This document shows, piece after piece, positions 31,738 to 41,900 of a stretch of 64,000 nt of DNA (the stretch's first letter is position 1; each line of letters opens with the position of its first letter). The stretch is taken from NCBI GenBank assembly GCA_964030785.1, contig OZ034972.1, forward strand, positions 17,083,183 through 17,147,182. The letters run 5' to 3'. This DNA is from Siderastrea siderea. Taxonomy: Eukaryota > Cnidaria > Anthozoa > Scleractinia > Rhizangiidae. The notes under the pieces are model-generated. The model ran no database searches. It was given only the letters and a program-made list of their open reading frames with translations, and was not told where the DNA came from. The position numbers and the translations under genes are program-made.

Positions 31738-32669
31738 TGACCCACTTAATTAGTTCTAGTTTGCAGCCATTTCCATTCCAACCTATCGCCGTGCCTGGAA
31801 GCTGTACCGCAATTTTCATTTCAGCTCTGTCGGTAATCCGTCATCTGATTTCCCAATCCCTCCAGCGACACTGGCTCTTTTCATTGCCCATTTATATCAG
31901 CAAAATTACGCTTCTTCCACGGTCAATACCTATGTTTCCTGCGCTGGGTTATTCGCACTGGCTGGCGGGTGTTTCCGATCCCACCAGAGTATTTTTTATT
32001 CTAGAGATGTTAAAAGGGTATGGAAAGGTTGACCCGCGCTTTGATATGCGGATGCCACTCTCCATTCCCATATTAACAAAGATTTTTCAGCAGTGCCCCA
32101 GTATTTTGGATTCTCACTACGTTTCCACTATGTTAAAAGCTATGTGTGCTATGGCTTTATATGCCTTTTTGCGCATTGATGAAAACACAGTCACCAAACA
32201 ATCACCAGCTGTGTTACAGTTGCGGCAGTTGGAAAAGTTGTCTACTGTGCGTGGGGACACTGAGGCAATAAAGGTTACTTTTTATTCCTTTAAACACCAT
32301 TACAATGAGCCACCACTCTCCGTGGTTCATACGCGTCAGCCGGTCGTTTGCCCAGTGGACACCCTCCTTGTTTACCTCCAATTCCGAGGTTGTCGGCCAG
32401 TACCCATTTTTCAGCATCTGGATGGGTCACCTGTTACCCGTTCTGAATTTTGCGACTGGTTGGCAAGGGCAATCAAGAGCTGTGGTCTTAACCCCGACAG
32501 ATATAAGGGTCATAGCTTTGGCATCGGAGTAGCCTCCCACGCTGCGGAGTGTGGCTATTCCGAAACCCAGATTCGTCTTTTGGGGCGATGGAAATCAGAT
32601 GCTTTTAAAAAGTATATTCGGCTACCTAGTTTGCAAAGTACACCTACTTGTTTCAGCTCTCCTTCTTAG
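31725..32669 (+). pseudogene. Tyrosine recombinase of A2, catalytic Arg lost
   Basis: Open for 314 codons with no ATG at the front. A 1-nt deletion in GCAGCCATTTCC lengthens the frame upstream, but the N-terminal helices are still split by the shared frame change. The conserved His-x-x-Arg reads HSFG, so the second catalytic Arg is Gly, and LRIGE reads LRIDE. Tyr (KKYIRLP) and Trp (GRW) remain. It keeps the HTRQPV residues deleted in A1 and A4. Confidence 0.85.
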
Positions 32670-33066
32670 GCAATTGTTGGTTTGGAATATGGCTGCTTCT
32701 CGGCCATGACAAACCAGTCTACAGGGGTGGCTGTTTCGTTGTCTGGCTGATTATTCTTTAGGGGTTACAGGAGCATAGTTTGCAGGGGCACCTGCGCTCA
32801 CCATTTGATCTTTTAGTTAGTCCTAATATAAACTTCAAAACAGTTTACAGGGGTAGCTTGTTTGGAATTTTCTTTGCCTATATGCAGCGCAGTTTGCAGG
32901 GGTAACTGTTCTGCTCCTCACAATAATCTGTATTCCTACACATCACTGCAGTAGCTTGTAGGGGTAGCTGCTTGTCTTTCAGCTTTTTGTTGTCCGTGTT
33001 CCTCCAGAGACTAGTCCCTGTTGTCAGTGCTAGGGTGGGGCTGCCCACTTTACCCAAGTGAGCTTT
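32670..33066 (+). repeat. 3' non-coding region of A2 with GCAGGGG repeats
   Basis: Same set of GTTTGCAGGGG-type repeats as in A1, followed by the B1 repeat. No gene. Confidence 0.6.
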
Positions 33067-33308
33067 GGCGGTTCATTGCCCTGACCTTTGATGGGCGTAG
33101 CTTTTGTTTTATTGTGTCGTTCATTTTTGCAATGAATTTTGGAATATTAAAGCGGCTATGTGTTGCTTGCACATAGCCAAAATTTATCCAGACAAAAGTT
33201 GTGTGTCTTTTCGTCTGGCCGATCAAACTGAGCTAACGCTGACAACAGTAATTAGCTCCTGTTAAATTTGTTTGAGAAGACATGAACATTCCAGAGGGAT
33301 AGCATAAA
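33067..33308 (+). repeat. Split repeat B1 of A2
   Basis: 242 bp ending AGCATAAA, containing ATTAAA and the hairpin at 33,154-33,178. It is repeated as B2 at 33,566-33,806. Confidence 0.85.
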
Positions 33309-33508
33309 GGCATTATTGGCCTGACAATAAAAATATTATGATATCCCTCGCTGTCATTGATTAACTTCTAATTTTAACACGTGAGGGAAGGACGATACTC
33401 TAAGGGTATCCTTGAATTGGTTAGTGGGTATACCCTCTAGACCTTTATGCCATGTGCTTCTAGCGATCTAGCCTCGAGCAATTTGTTGAGTTTCAGAGCT
33501 ACAATTTT
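33309..33508 (+). repeat. Split repeat A2 of A2
   Basis: 200 bp, a second copy of the element's first bases (GGCATTATTGGCCTGAC), directly abutting B1. A spacer of about 57 bp that is C/T-rich (CCCACCTCCTCCCAC) follows before B2. Confidence 0.85.
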
Positions 33509-33565
33509 AACCCACCTCCTCCCACATTGTCCTTTCCTCCCTCTGTCTCCTTATATGTTAGGGTT

Positions 33566-33806
33566 GCGGTTCATTGCCCTCACCTTTGATGGGCGTAGCT
33601 TTTGTTTTATTGTGTCGTTCATTTTTGCAATGAATTTTGGAATATTAAAGCGGCTATGTGTTGCTTGCACATAGCCAAAATTTATCCAGACAAAAGGTTC
33701 GTGTCTTTTCTTCTGGCCCATCAAACTGAGCTACCGCTGCCAACAGTAACTAGGCCCTGTTAAATTTGTTTGAGAAGACATGAACATTCCAGAGGGATAG
33801 CATAAA
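33566..33806 (+). repeat. Split repeat B2 of A2
   Basis: Second copy of the B repeat with hairpin and ATTAAA. It ends at the satellite junction CATAAA/AGCTG. Confidence 0.85.
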
Positions 33807-34438
33807 AGCTGTTTTGTACAATCTCGTATACTTTGCTGAAAACCACTAAAAAGTAGTGTGCCCAGTGCAAAAACGACAAACCGTGCTGATCTCGGGTTGA
33901 AAACGCTGTCTTGTAAAAACTCGTGCACTTTTCTAAATATCGCTAAAACGTAGTGCGCCCAGTGTGAAAATGACAAAACGTGGTGATGTTGAGCTGAAAA
34001 TGCTGTTTTGTACTTAATGCAAACTTGTGCACTTTGTTGAAAATCGCTCAAAATTCGTGCACCCAGTGCAAAAATGCTAAAACGTGTTGGTGTCGGTTTG
34101 AAAACGCTGTTTTGCACAAATTCGTGCAATTTGCTAAAAATGGCTAAGAAAATGTACGTTCAGTGCGGAATTGACAAAACGTGCTGATCTCGGGGGGCTG
34201 AAAACGCAGTTTTGGACAAACTCGTCTACTTTGCTAAATATGGCTAAGAAAAGTTGCACCCAGTGCGGAAGTGACAAAACGTGCTAATCTTAGGCTGAAA
34301 ACACTGTTTTGTACAAAGTCGTGCACTTTGCTGAAAATCGATAACAAGTGAAGTGCCCATTGGGAAATTGACAAACATGCTGATCTCGGGCTGAAAATGC
34401 TGTTTTCTACAAACTCGTGCACTTTGCTGAAAGTCCCT
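33807..34438. repeat. Satellite S4 between A2 and B2
   Basis: 632 bp, 97 bp more than S2. It has both monomers that are singly absent from S2 and S6. Flanks are the halves of the A-target and B-target monomers. Confidence 0.95.
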
Positions 34439-34924
34439 TACTGTTCCCAACCCATGAGAAACAAGAACACAACAATGATATGTGGGTAAGGGGTTAGGAA
34501 TGAAGTACTCCAATAACAGGCCAGTGGAACTAAATGCCATCAATAAATGAATCACTAATCCGGCTTGGTAAGGGGGTCAAAGCCCCGTCCTCCTGCAGAT
34601 CACAAAGTCCTGGGAGAGGTTCCTAATCATCTTTGGGGCTGCAGTCACAATACCCCAAAAGAGGTCCTTACTCCCTTTCAGGGCTGCAGGTCACAATATC
34701 CTGAAAAGGTCCCTACTCCCCCTCAGGGCTGCAGGTCACAATACCCTGAAAGAGGTTCCTAGTTCTAAGGGAGTTTAGACTCATGGTTACCATGGCAACC
34801 CATCAATTCTGTGACTCTATGGGGCCAAGAGTGCCTGTATGGGAGCACTTCATCCCCACAAATACACAAAGTGTATTCCCCATAGACGAAACAACCCCAA
34901 CCCCGAAAATAAGTAATTAATTAA
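34439..34924 (-). other. 3' non-coding region of B2
   Basis: Contains the minisatellite of about 45 bp (34,592-34,762) and the X-box-like dyad (34,786-34,799). No gene. Confidence 0.6.
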
Positions 34925-35820
34925 CTAAGTAAAGGTATCACCTAACAACTGATGGGATACCCCAGAAAGAAGGGAATGTGGGCACTGAACATATCTTTCG
35001 TAGGAGGACCACCGCCCAAGTGTTTTTATTAGCCAAGGGGGAAGGCCCACAGAAGCAGAGGTTGTGGCAGCCCCAATTCTATAGCTATGTCCCGCATACT
35101 GAGATGGTTGAAAACCTGACAGAGAGAGAAGCTGCCTAGTTTCAGAGGTAAGTTCCGCTTTTGTGAGGGGAGCCCCAGACAAGTACTGAAAAAGTGGACC
35201 TGTTTTGTTCCCCCGGTAGGACAAATAATTTGCTATAGCCAAAACAGGGCAGACCCTCTGGTCAGTCTTTCCAATAACAATAGTCTGACCCGAACGAAAT
35301 GGGTCGGTTTCGGATATTTTTATCCTAACTGACATATGTTCAGGGTTTTGAAAACTGGGGAAAAAGGTTATATACATGAATAGGGTGAGTTGCAGGTCAT
35401 TTCTCCCAAGCGGAGGAAACCAAAAAAGGCTAAGGTCATGGCTGCCCATACCATAATAGAGTCATAGTTAGTGGTGGTTGGGATTGCAAGAAGTTGGAAG
35501 AACAATTTCAGGTGGTTTATTGTAATAGGGAGTCGAATGCGGGTAGAATCGCCCTGGGAACGCTTGATGCCGCGGCAAATCAACTGCAGGCGCAAGAATT
35601 TTTTAAGGTCCAGGTCATAGCCTGAGCGGATATGCAGGTGTCTAACTGCAGCCAGGTAGCCCTTGATGGATGAGTGTTTAATTGGTTTGGCTAAATATGT
35701 AACATACTGAATCAGAGTCTCTTCATTGGTTGGCAAATGAGTTGACTTGTGGAGGGTGCAAAAGTCCAAAAATCTTCGTTCACCAGATGTGTATGTTTGT
35801 TTAGTAGAGGCAGCAACAGA
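34925..35820 (-). pseudogene. Tyrosine recombinase of B2, frameshifted
   Basis: The N-terminal piece 35,368-35,769 includes FLRLGEMT. The C-terminal piece 34,925-35,449 includes HSYRIG, LGRW and ERYVQ. It is split by the same 22-nt deletion as B1. In addition, 6 nt are missing near the active Tyr (GRWSSYERY instead of GRWSSYCYERY), shortening the loop between Trp and Tyr. Confidence 0.82.
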
Positions 35821-35848
35821 GAGACTTAAGTAATGTGGATGTCGGCAT

Positions 35849-36362
35849 TTAGATCACCAACATTGATGGGGGGGGTATGGGACATAGGGCTGGGTCTGCA
35901 TGAGGGGCCAGTCTGCTAAATCGATCCATCTGAAATCGAGAGAGGGAATCCGCGGTTTCATTTGTCTTGCCTTCAATGTGTTCTGCCCTTGGATAGAAGT
36001 TATGTCTTAAAGTTAAGAGGGTAAAATGGCGAACGAGGTCCATAACCCTAGGAATGTGGGATCGTTTAGAGTTTACTATACTGACAACCGATTTGTTGTC
36101 ACAATGGAAAACAATACGCTTATTAGCGAACTCATCTCCCCATAGGTGGCATGCTACCACCAAGGCAAATAACTCTTGCCAGGCAGTGCTTATACCAGGA
36201 GCATTGAGCTGGTGGTGAGTCTCCCACCTACCCTGAAACCATTTCTGACCTAATATCCCACTGTACCCAAGTGTGCCTGAGGCATAGGTATGGAGTTCAC
36301 AGGAGTCGGAGTCTAGCCATGAAGTAGGGAGGAAAATCCCGGCCCCGTTCCAAGTGCGAATA
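35849..36362 (-). pseudogene. RNase H of B2, degraded
   Basis: HCDNKSVVSIV and TNETADSLSRF are visible. The first acidic site reads TYASG, as in B1. Separated from RT by TAG at 36,365. Confidence 0.75.
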
Positions 36363-36364
36363 AA

Positions 36365-37718
36365 CTATTGCCACATAGTAAGATCCTTGAAGAAACCCTT
36401 GCTTAATTTAATGTGGTGGTAAGGTTTAGCGACTTTACGAGTTAGCTCAATCATGTGCTGTAGAAAGGGTCTCCCATGGGGGATAACTCTGCACGCAAAG
36501 TTCAAAGTCCCAATGAGTGATTGTAACTCCATTAGGATGCATGTCCTTTTTGTTTGAAAGAGGGCAAGGGAGGCCTGTATCCGTTCTACCTTATCTGCTG
36601 GGAGTCTGGCGTCAATCCGGACGGTGTCCAGGATAATTCCTATGAACTCAAGGGTAGTAGAAGGGCCCTCTGTTTTGTTGGCTGCAATGGGGATACCTAG
36701 ATTCCTAAAGGTCAAGAGCATGCCTATTCAAGCTCTGCTGGCATAGCAAATTTAGAGGAGGGGAGGATGAGGCTGGTTCGATGATCAACAAATCATCGAG
36801 GATATGACAAACAAATGAAACCAGGCATTGATTGAGGAGGATCCACTCTATCGCATCAGACAGTAAATTGAACAGGAAAGTAGCACTCCTGAAGCCAAAG
36901 GGAAGGACTTTGTCATAGTAGTAGCTACCCTCCCAATACATGCCGAATAGCTCATAATCTGAAGGCCCAAGAGGGATGAGGCGAAACGCTGACTCGATGT
37001 CTGTCTTCGCAAGAAAGCACCCTTGGCCGAGGCTCAAAATCCCTTGGATTGCATTGTCGATTGTTATCTACTGAAGGCTGAAATCCTCCTTGGGGATTGA
37101 AGAGTTGATACTCGTCTCTCCAGATTTTGGGAAAGATAAGTGAAAGATGGTCCTAAACTTAGTAGAATGTTGTTTGGGGACCAATCCGATGGGGGACACC
37201 TGGAAATTGGGCAGTAGTGGGCTGGGGAAAGGACCCGCAACTCGCCCCAGGGCCACTTCCCTGGAAAGGTTTTCTGAAACAGTATTTGGTTGGGAAAGGG
37301 CAGTGGGCAGATTCCTAGAGAATCTAGCAACACGTCTCCCAGTAAAACCCACATCGGCCCCATACCTAAGATTGTTACACAATTTCGAGACAAATTCCTG
37401 ATCAGGATGATTAGTCAATGTTTCCTCAAGTTGTCGTACATTAATAGGGGTCGGGAGGGGACAAGTAGTGTTCTCACTTTCGATGAGAGGAACTTGACTT
37501 TGAGTTTCCATGGTCATTATCTCTATTTCTCCCCCCTTCCCGCTCTGGTTGCCGGACAGGGTGGGTCGGGCAGTCAACCCTTGGGTGCGATCCACTACAT
37601 TTGTTACATACATGTCTGAAATAGCAGGGGTCGCTATTACATGTGCCACTCGTATTGTAAAAGTTGCATGTGCCTCTGTTTGCGCCCCCTGTTGAAGAAA
37701 CACTTTGCTGGGGTCCAT
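36365..37718 (-). pseudogene. Reverse transcriptase of B2, interrupted
   Basis: Pieces 37,068-37,718 (N-terminus, fingers; frame also open upstream through the Gag overlap), 36,705-37,067 (AKTDIESAF, LPFGFRSAT, ILDDLLI) and 36,365-36,721 (MELQSLIGTLNFACRVI). The lesions are those of B1. Motif A is the intact TDIESAF form, where B1 has TDIESVF. Confidence 0.85.
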
Positions 37719-38127
37719 TGGAAAAAAGCGGATACTCTTCTTTGAGTATCGCTGGTGACACAGTAGAAATGGTTAACCAAAGCTGAGTGTCAACCACTGA
37801 CCAATTAATAGACTTATTTACACTAGCTTTCTGGCGAAACTTAAAATCATAAGATGCCCATCCTTACCCTGTGTGCACACGGGCTGCATATCTAATCAAA
37901 CTAACATATTGCAAGAGTTCCTGCGATCTTGTTGGGAACTTGTCGATTAGTATACTCATATAGGAGGTAAAAGCAGTGGTCCACTGTTCAATATCGGTGA
38001 TTGAGGTGGAGGCTGTCGGCTTCCATTTCTTCGACACCTTAACAACGGAGTTCTCTAACGATAGGACAAGATTATCATCCTCGTGGTGTAGCGACAGGTT
38101 CTTAGGAAGTAGTTTTGAAAGATTCAA
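37474..38127 (-). pseudogene. Gag core of B2, nonsense codon
   Basis: The frame from 38,127 ends at TAA (37,864) in place of the Leu codon of GLGWASYD, and the rest continues to 37,474 with both zinc motifs intact (CNFYNTSGTC, CNKCSGSHPRVDC). The junction with the SAP part has GAGTTTTGAATC instead of the run of seven T seen in B1. Confidence 0.8.
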
Positions 38128-38654
38128 AACTCACCACTTTGGATGTCTTTGATGTACTGTCCTGGGATGTCTTGGAAGGGCGATGCGAAGTTTACCGCCG
38201 CAGTGTTCGTGGGAACTGTCGTTTCGGGCGCTGTGCCAGGCACAAGCGAAGCGGGCCTTTGGGCAAGAAGGCTGGACGAAGCACTCACAGCGGCCCTAGC
38301 CGCCTCGGTCGCTATTTCCCTGGCAGATTGTTTCACAGTGTCCACAATTAATTGTTGGATCGTCTGCATCTGGCCGTCTGTAAACTCAGGGCGCTCTTGC
38401 CTTTGTGCCGCCGTTTCGTTGTTGTTTGGAGCTGCTGGTTCATGTTCATTGATGTTTTGAACCTGAGTTGGTGGTGGATTGTTCAGCTCCCGGAGCCGGC
38501 GTTCGAGAGTCTTTCGGACTCCTGTCGATGGTTTCCCATGTTGAACGCAAAGAGAGCGAAGGTCGGCGATGGATAGGGCTCCAAACACGGTCGGCTCAAT
38601 ATTCGGTTGTGCGCTTGGGCGGGAAGTCGACAGGCGTGCTCGTGGTGGCATCAT
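38124..38654 (-). CDS. Gag N-terminal part with SAP-like domain, B2
   Basis: 176 codons starting Met-Met. The SAP-like domain (LSIADLRSLCVQHG) is identical to B1, with a few differences in the linker (NNNETAAQ, VDTVKQSARE). It stops at TGA where the Gag core continues in another frame. Confidence 0.72.
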   Translation of the reverse strand: MMPPRARLSTSRPSAQPNIEPTVFGALSIADLRSLCVQHGKPSTGVRKTLERRLRELNNPPPTQVQNINEHEPAAPNNNETAAQRQERPEFTDGQMQTIQQLIVDTVKQSAREIATEAARAAVSASSSLLAQRPASLVPGTAPETTVPTNTAAVNFASPFQDIPGQYIKDIQSGEF

Positions 38655-38997
38655 TTGAAGTCCTGAAACTTAAAATCGCCTCACAGGATCGTCTCACAGG
38701 ATAGGGAAACCGTCTCAGAAGAGAGCGAAGAAACAAGCTGAAAATACAGTTTGCTAGCTCGCAGCGAAGGAATGAATGAACAAACAACTCGTGCTCGATG
38801 CCTGGGGATCGATTGACAGTGAAATACCAGCCAATTCTGATTGGCTCAGCGTACAGTTTGCGTTACTAATGCATGTGATCACACTAAACTTTGGACATTG
38901 AAACCCTACCCTCTACCTTATAGCATGTCACACAACCAGCACGTAATCACTCATGGTTGTCCCATTAACTTAACTTATGAGGACAGAAATTGGTCTT
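38655..38997 (-). promoter_or_regulatory. 5' leader of B2 with CCAAT dyad
   Basis: Same as B1, with the facing CCAAT boxes at 38,829-38,846. No gene. Confidence 0.5.
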
Positions 38998-41900
38998 CAA
39001 AATTGGTGCGCCCAGTGAGAAAATGACAAAACGTGCTGATCTCGGACTGAAAACCCTGTTTTGAACAAACTCATACACTTTGCTAAAAATGGCTAAGAAG
39101 TGGTGTACCCAGAGCGGAATCGACAAAACGTGGTGACCTCCCGCTGATAACACTGTTTTGTACAAAACACGTGCACTTTGCTGAAAATCGCTAAAAAGTG
39201 GTGCGCCCAGTGTGTAAATGACAAAACGTGCTCATCTCGGGCTGAAAACGCTGTTTTGTACAAACTCGTGTACTTTGCTAAAAATTGGTAAAAAGTAGTG
39301 CACCCAGTGCGAAATGGGCAACACGTGCTGATCTCGGGCTGAAAGCACTGTTTTGTACAAACTCGCGCACTTTGCTCAAAACAGGTAAAAAGTGTTGTGC
39401 CCAGTGCGAAAATGACAAAACGTGCCAAGCGCGCGCCGGAAACGCCGTTTTGTAAAAACTCGTGTACTTTGCTGAAACTCGCTAAAAAGTGGTGCACCCA
39501 GTGCAAAAATGACAAAACGTGCTCATCTCGGGCTGAAAACGATGCTTTTTACAAACTCGTGTACTTTGCTGAAAACCATTGAAAAGTAGTTTGCGAAAAG
39601 CGAAAATAACAAAGCGTGCTGATCTCTGGGTCAAAAGGCTGTCCTGTACAAACTCGTGCACTTTGCCGAAATTACTAAAACTGGTCAAAACTGCTAAAAA
39701 GTGTTGTGCCCAGTGCGAAAATGACAAAACGTGCTGATCTTGCGCTGGATACGCTGTTTTGTACAAACTCGTGTACTTTGCTTAAAATCGCTTAAAACTG
39801 GTGAACCCAGTGCAAAAATGACGAAACGTGCTGATCTTGGGCTGAGAACGCTATTTTGCACAAAGTCGCACACTTTGCTAAAAACCGCTAAAAAGTGGTG
39901 TGTCCGGTGCAAAAGTGAAAAAAACGTGCTGATTTCGGGCTGAAAACGCTGTTTGTTACAAACTCGTGCACTTTGCTAAAAATGGCTAAAAAGTAGTGCG
40001 TCCACTGCGAAAATGACAAAATGTGCTCATCTCGGGCTTTCGAAAATAACAAAGCGTGCTGATCTCCGGATCAAAAGGCTGTCCTGTACAAACTCGTGCA
40101 CTTTGCCGAAATTACTAAAACGTGGTACATCCAGTGTTAAAATGTCAAAACGTGGTGTTCCTCGGCTTGGAAACGCTGTTTTGCACAAACTCGTGCACTT
40201 TGCTAAAAATGGGTAAGAACTTGTGCGCCCAGTGCAGAATTGACAAAATGGGCTGACCTTGGGCTGAAAACACTGTTCTGTACAAACCGTGCACTTTGCT
40301 TGAAATTTCTGTAAAGTGGTGCACCCAGTGCAAAAATGACAAAACGTGGTGATGTCGGGGGTTGAAAACGCTGTTTTGGACAAACTCGTGCACTTTGCTA
40401 AAAATGGCTAAGAAGTGGTGCACTCAGTGCAGAAGTGACAAAACGTGCTGATCTCGGGCTGAAAATACTGTTTTGTACAAACTTTAGCACTTTGCTGAAA
40501 ACAGCTAAGAACTGTTGTGCCCAGTGCGAAAATGACAAAAGGTTCTGAGCTCGGTCTGAAAACGCTGTTTTGTAGAAACTAGCACACTTTGCTCAAAACA
40601 GGTAAGAAGTGTTGTGCCCTGTGCGAAAATGACAAAACGTGCTGACGTCGCGCCGGAAACGCTGTTTTGTACAAACTCGTGCACTTTGCTGAAACTCGCT
40701 AAAAAGTGGTACGCCCAGTGCAAAAATGACAAAACCTGCTCATTTCGGGCTGAAAACTCATGTACTGCAAACTCATGTACTTTGCTGAAAACTGCTAAAA
40801 AGTAATTTGCCCAAAGCGAAAATGTCAAAGGGTGCTGATGTCTGGATCAAAACAATGTCTTGTACAAACTCGTGCACTTTTGCCGAAAACGTGGTACGTC
40901 CAGTGTTAAAATGACAAAACGTGGTGATCTTAGGATGAAAACGCTGTGTTGTACTTTGTACAAACGCATGCACTTTCCTAAAAATCGCTCAAAATTAGTC
41001 AACCAGTGCAAAAATGACAAAACGTGCTGATCTCGGCTTGGAAACGTTGTTTTGCACAAACGTTTGAACTTTGCTAAGAATGGGTAAGAAGTTGTGCGCC
41101 CAGTGCAGAATTGACAAAATGAGCTGATGTCGGGGGCTGAAAACGCTGTTTTGGACAAACTCGTGCAATTTGCTAAAAATGGCTAAGAAGTGCTGCACCC
41201 AGTGCGGAAGTGCCAAAACGTGCTGATCTCGAGCTGAAAACAGTGTTTTGTACAAACTCGTGCACTTTGCTGAAAACCGTCAAAAAGTGGTGCGCCCTGT
41301 GCGAAAATGACAAAACGTGCTCATCTCTGGGGCTAAAAACGCTGTCTGGACAAACTCACGCACTTTGCTAAAAATCGCTAAACCGTGATGTGCCCGGTGC
41401 GAAAATGACAAAACATGCTGATCTCAGGCTGAAAATGCTGTTTTGTACAAACTCGTTCACTTTGCTAAAAATTGCAAAAAGGTAGTGCGTCCAGTACCAA
41501 AATGACAAAACGGGCTCATCTCGCGCTGAAAACGCTGTTTTGTACAAACTCGTGTACTTTGCTGAGAATGCTAACAAGTGCTGCATCCAGTGCAAAAATG
41601 ACAAAACGTGCTAATCTTGGGCTGAAAACGCCGTTTTGTACAAACTTGTGTACTTTGCTGAAAATCGCTAAACAGTAGTGTGGCCAGTGCAAAAAGGACA
41701 AAACGTGCTGATCTCGGGCTGAAAACGGTGTTTTGTAAAAATTCGGGCACTTTGCTCAAAAGAGCTAAAAAGTGGTGCGCCCAGTGAGAAAATGACAAAA
41801 CGTGCTCAACTCTGGCTGAAAAAGTGTTTTGTACAATCTCGTGTACTTTGCTAAGAACCACTAAGAAGTAGTCTGCCCAGTGGGAAAACAACAAAGCGTG

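Larger units (their letters stand above)
27753..33806 (+). mobile_element. YR retrotransposon A, copy A2 (with split repeats)
   Basis: The edges are the same as in A1 on the left (GCTGAAAA then GGCATTATTGG) and GATAGCATAAA then AGCTGTTTTG on the right. The order is A1, damaged hydrolase, spacer, Gag, RT-RNase H, YR, B1 (33,067-33,308), A2 (33,309-33,508), B2 (33,566-33,806). This is the A1-genes-B1-A2-B2 pattern of Ngaro/PAT elements. It is the most damaged copy: a 5' deletion of about 336 bp, a nonsense codon in Gag, a frameshift in RT and loss of a catalytic Arg in YR. It shares the Gag-RT fusion deletion with A1 and A4. Confidence 0.93.
34439..38997 (-). mobile_element. YR retrotransposon B, copy B2
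   Basis: 4,559 bp, same edges and order as B1 and colinear with it. It shares the RT TAG (37,068-37,070), the TAG before RNase H (36,365-36,367) and the 22-nt YR deletion with B1, but shares other small variants with B3 (Met-Met Gag start, ACTAAGTAAAGG near the YR stop). Confidence 0.9.

Noticed and set aside
33309..33806. Separate short non-autonomous element of about 498 bp next to A2
   Set aside because: It consists of the A and B terminal repeats abutting B1 in A2, A3 and A4, which is better explained as the A2-B2 part of split direct repeats. I cannot exclude a later insertion because of the C/T-rich spacer of about 56 bp.
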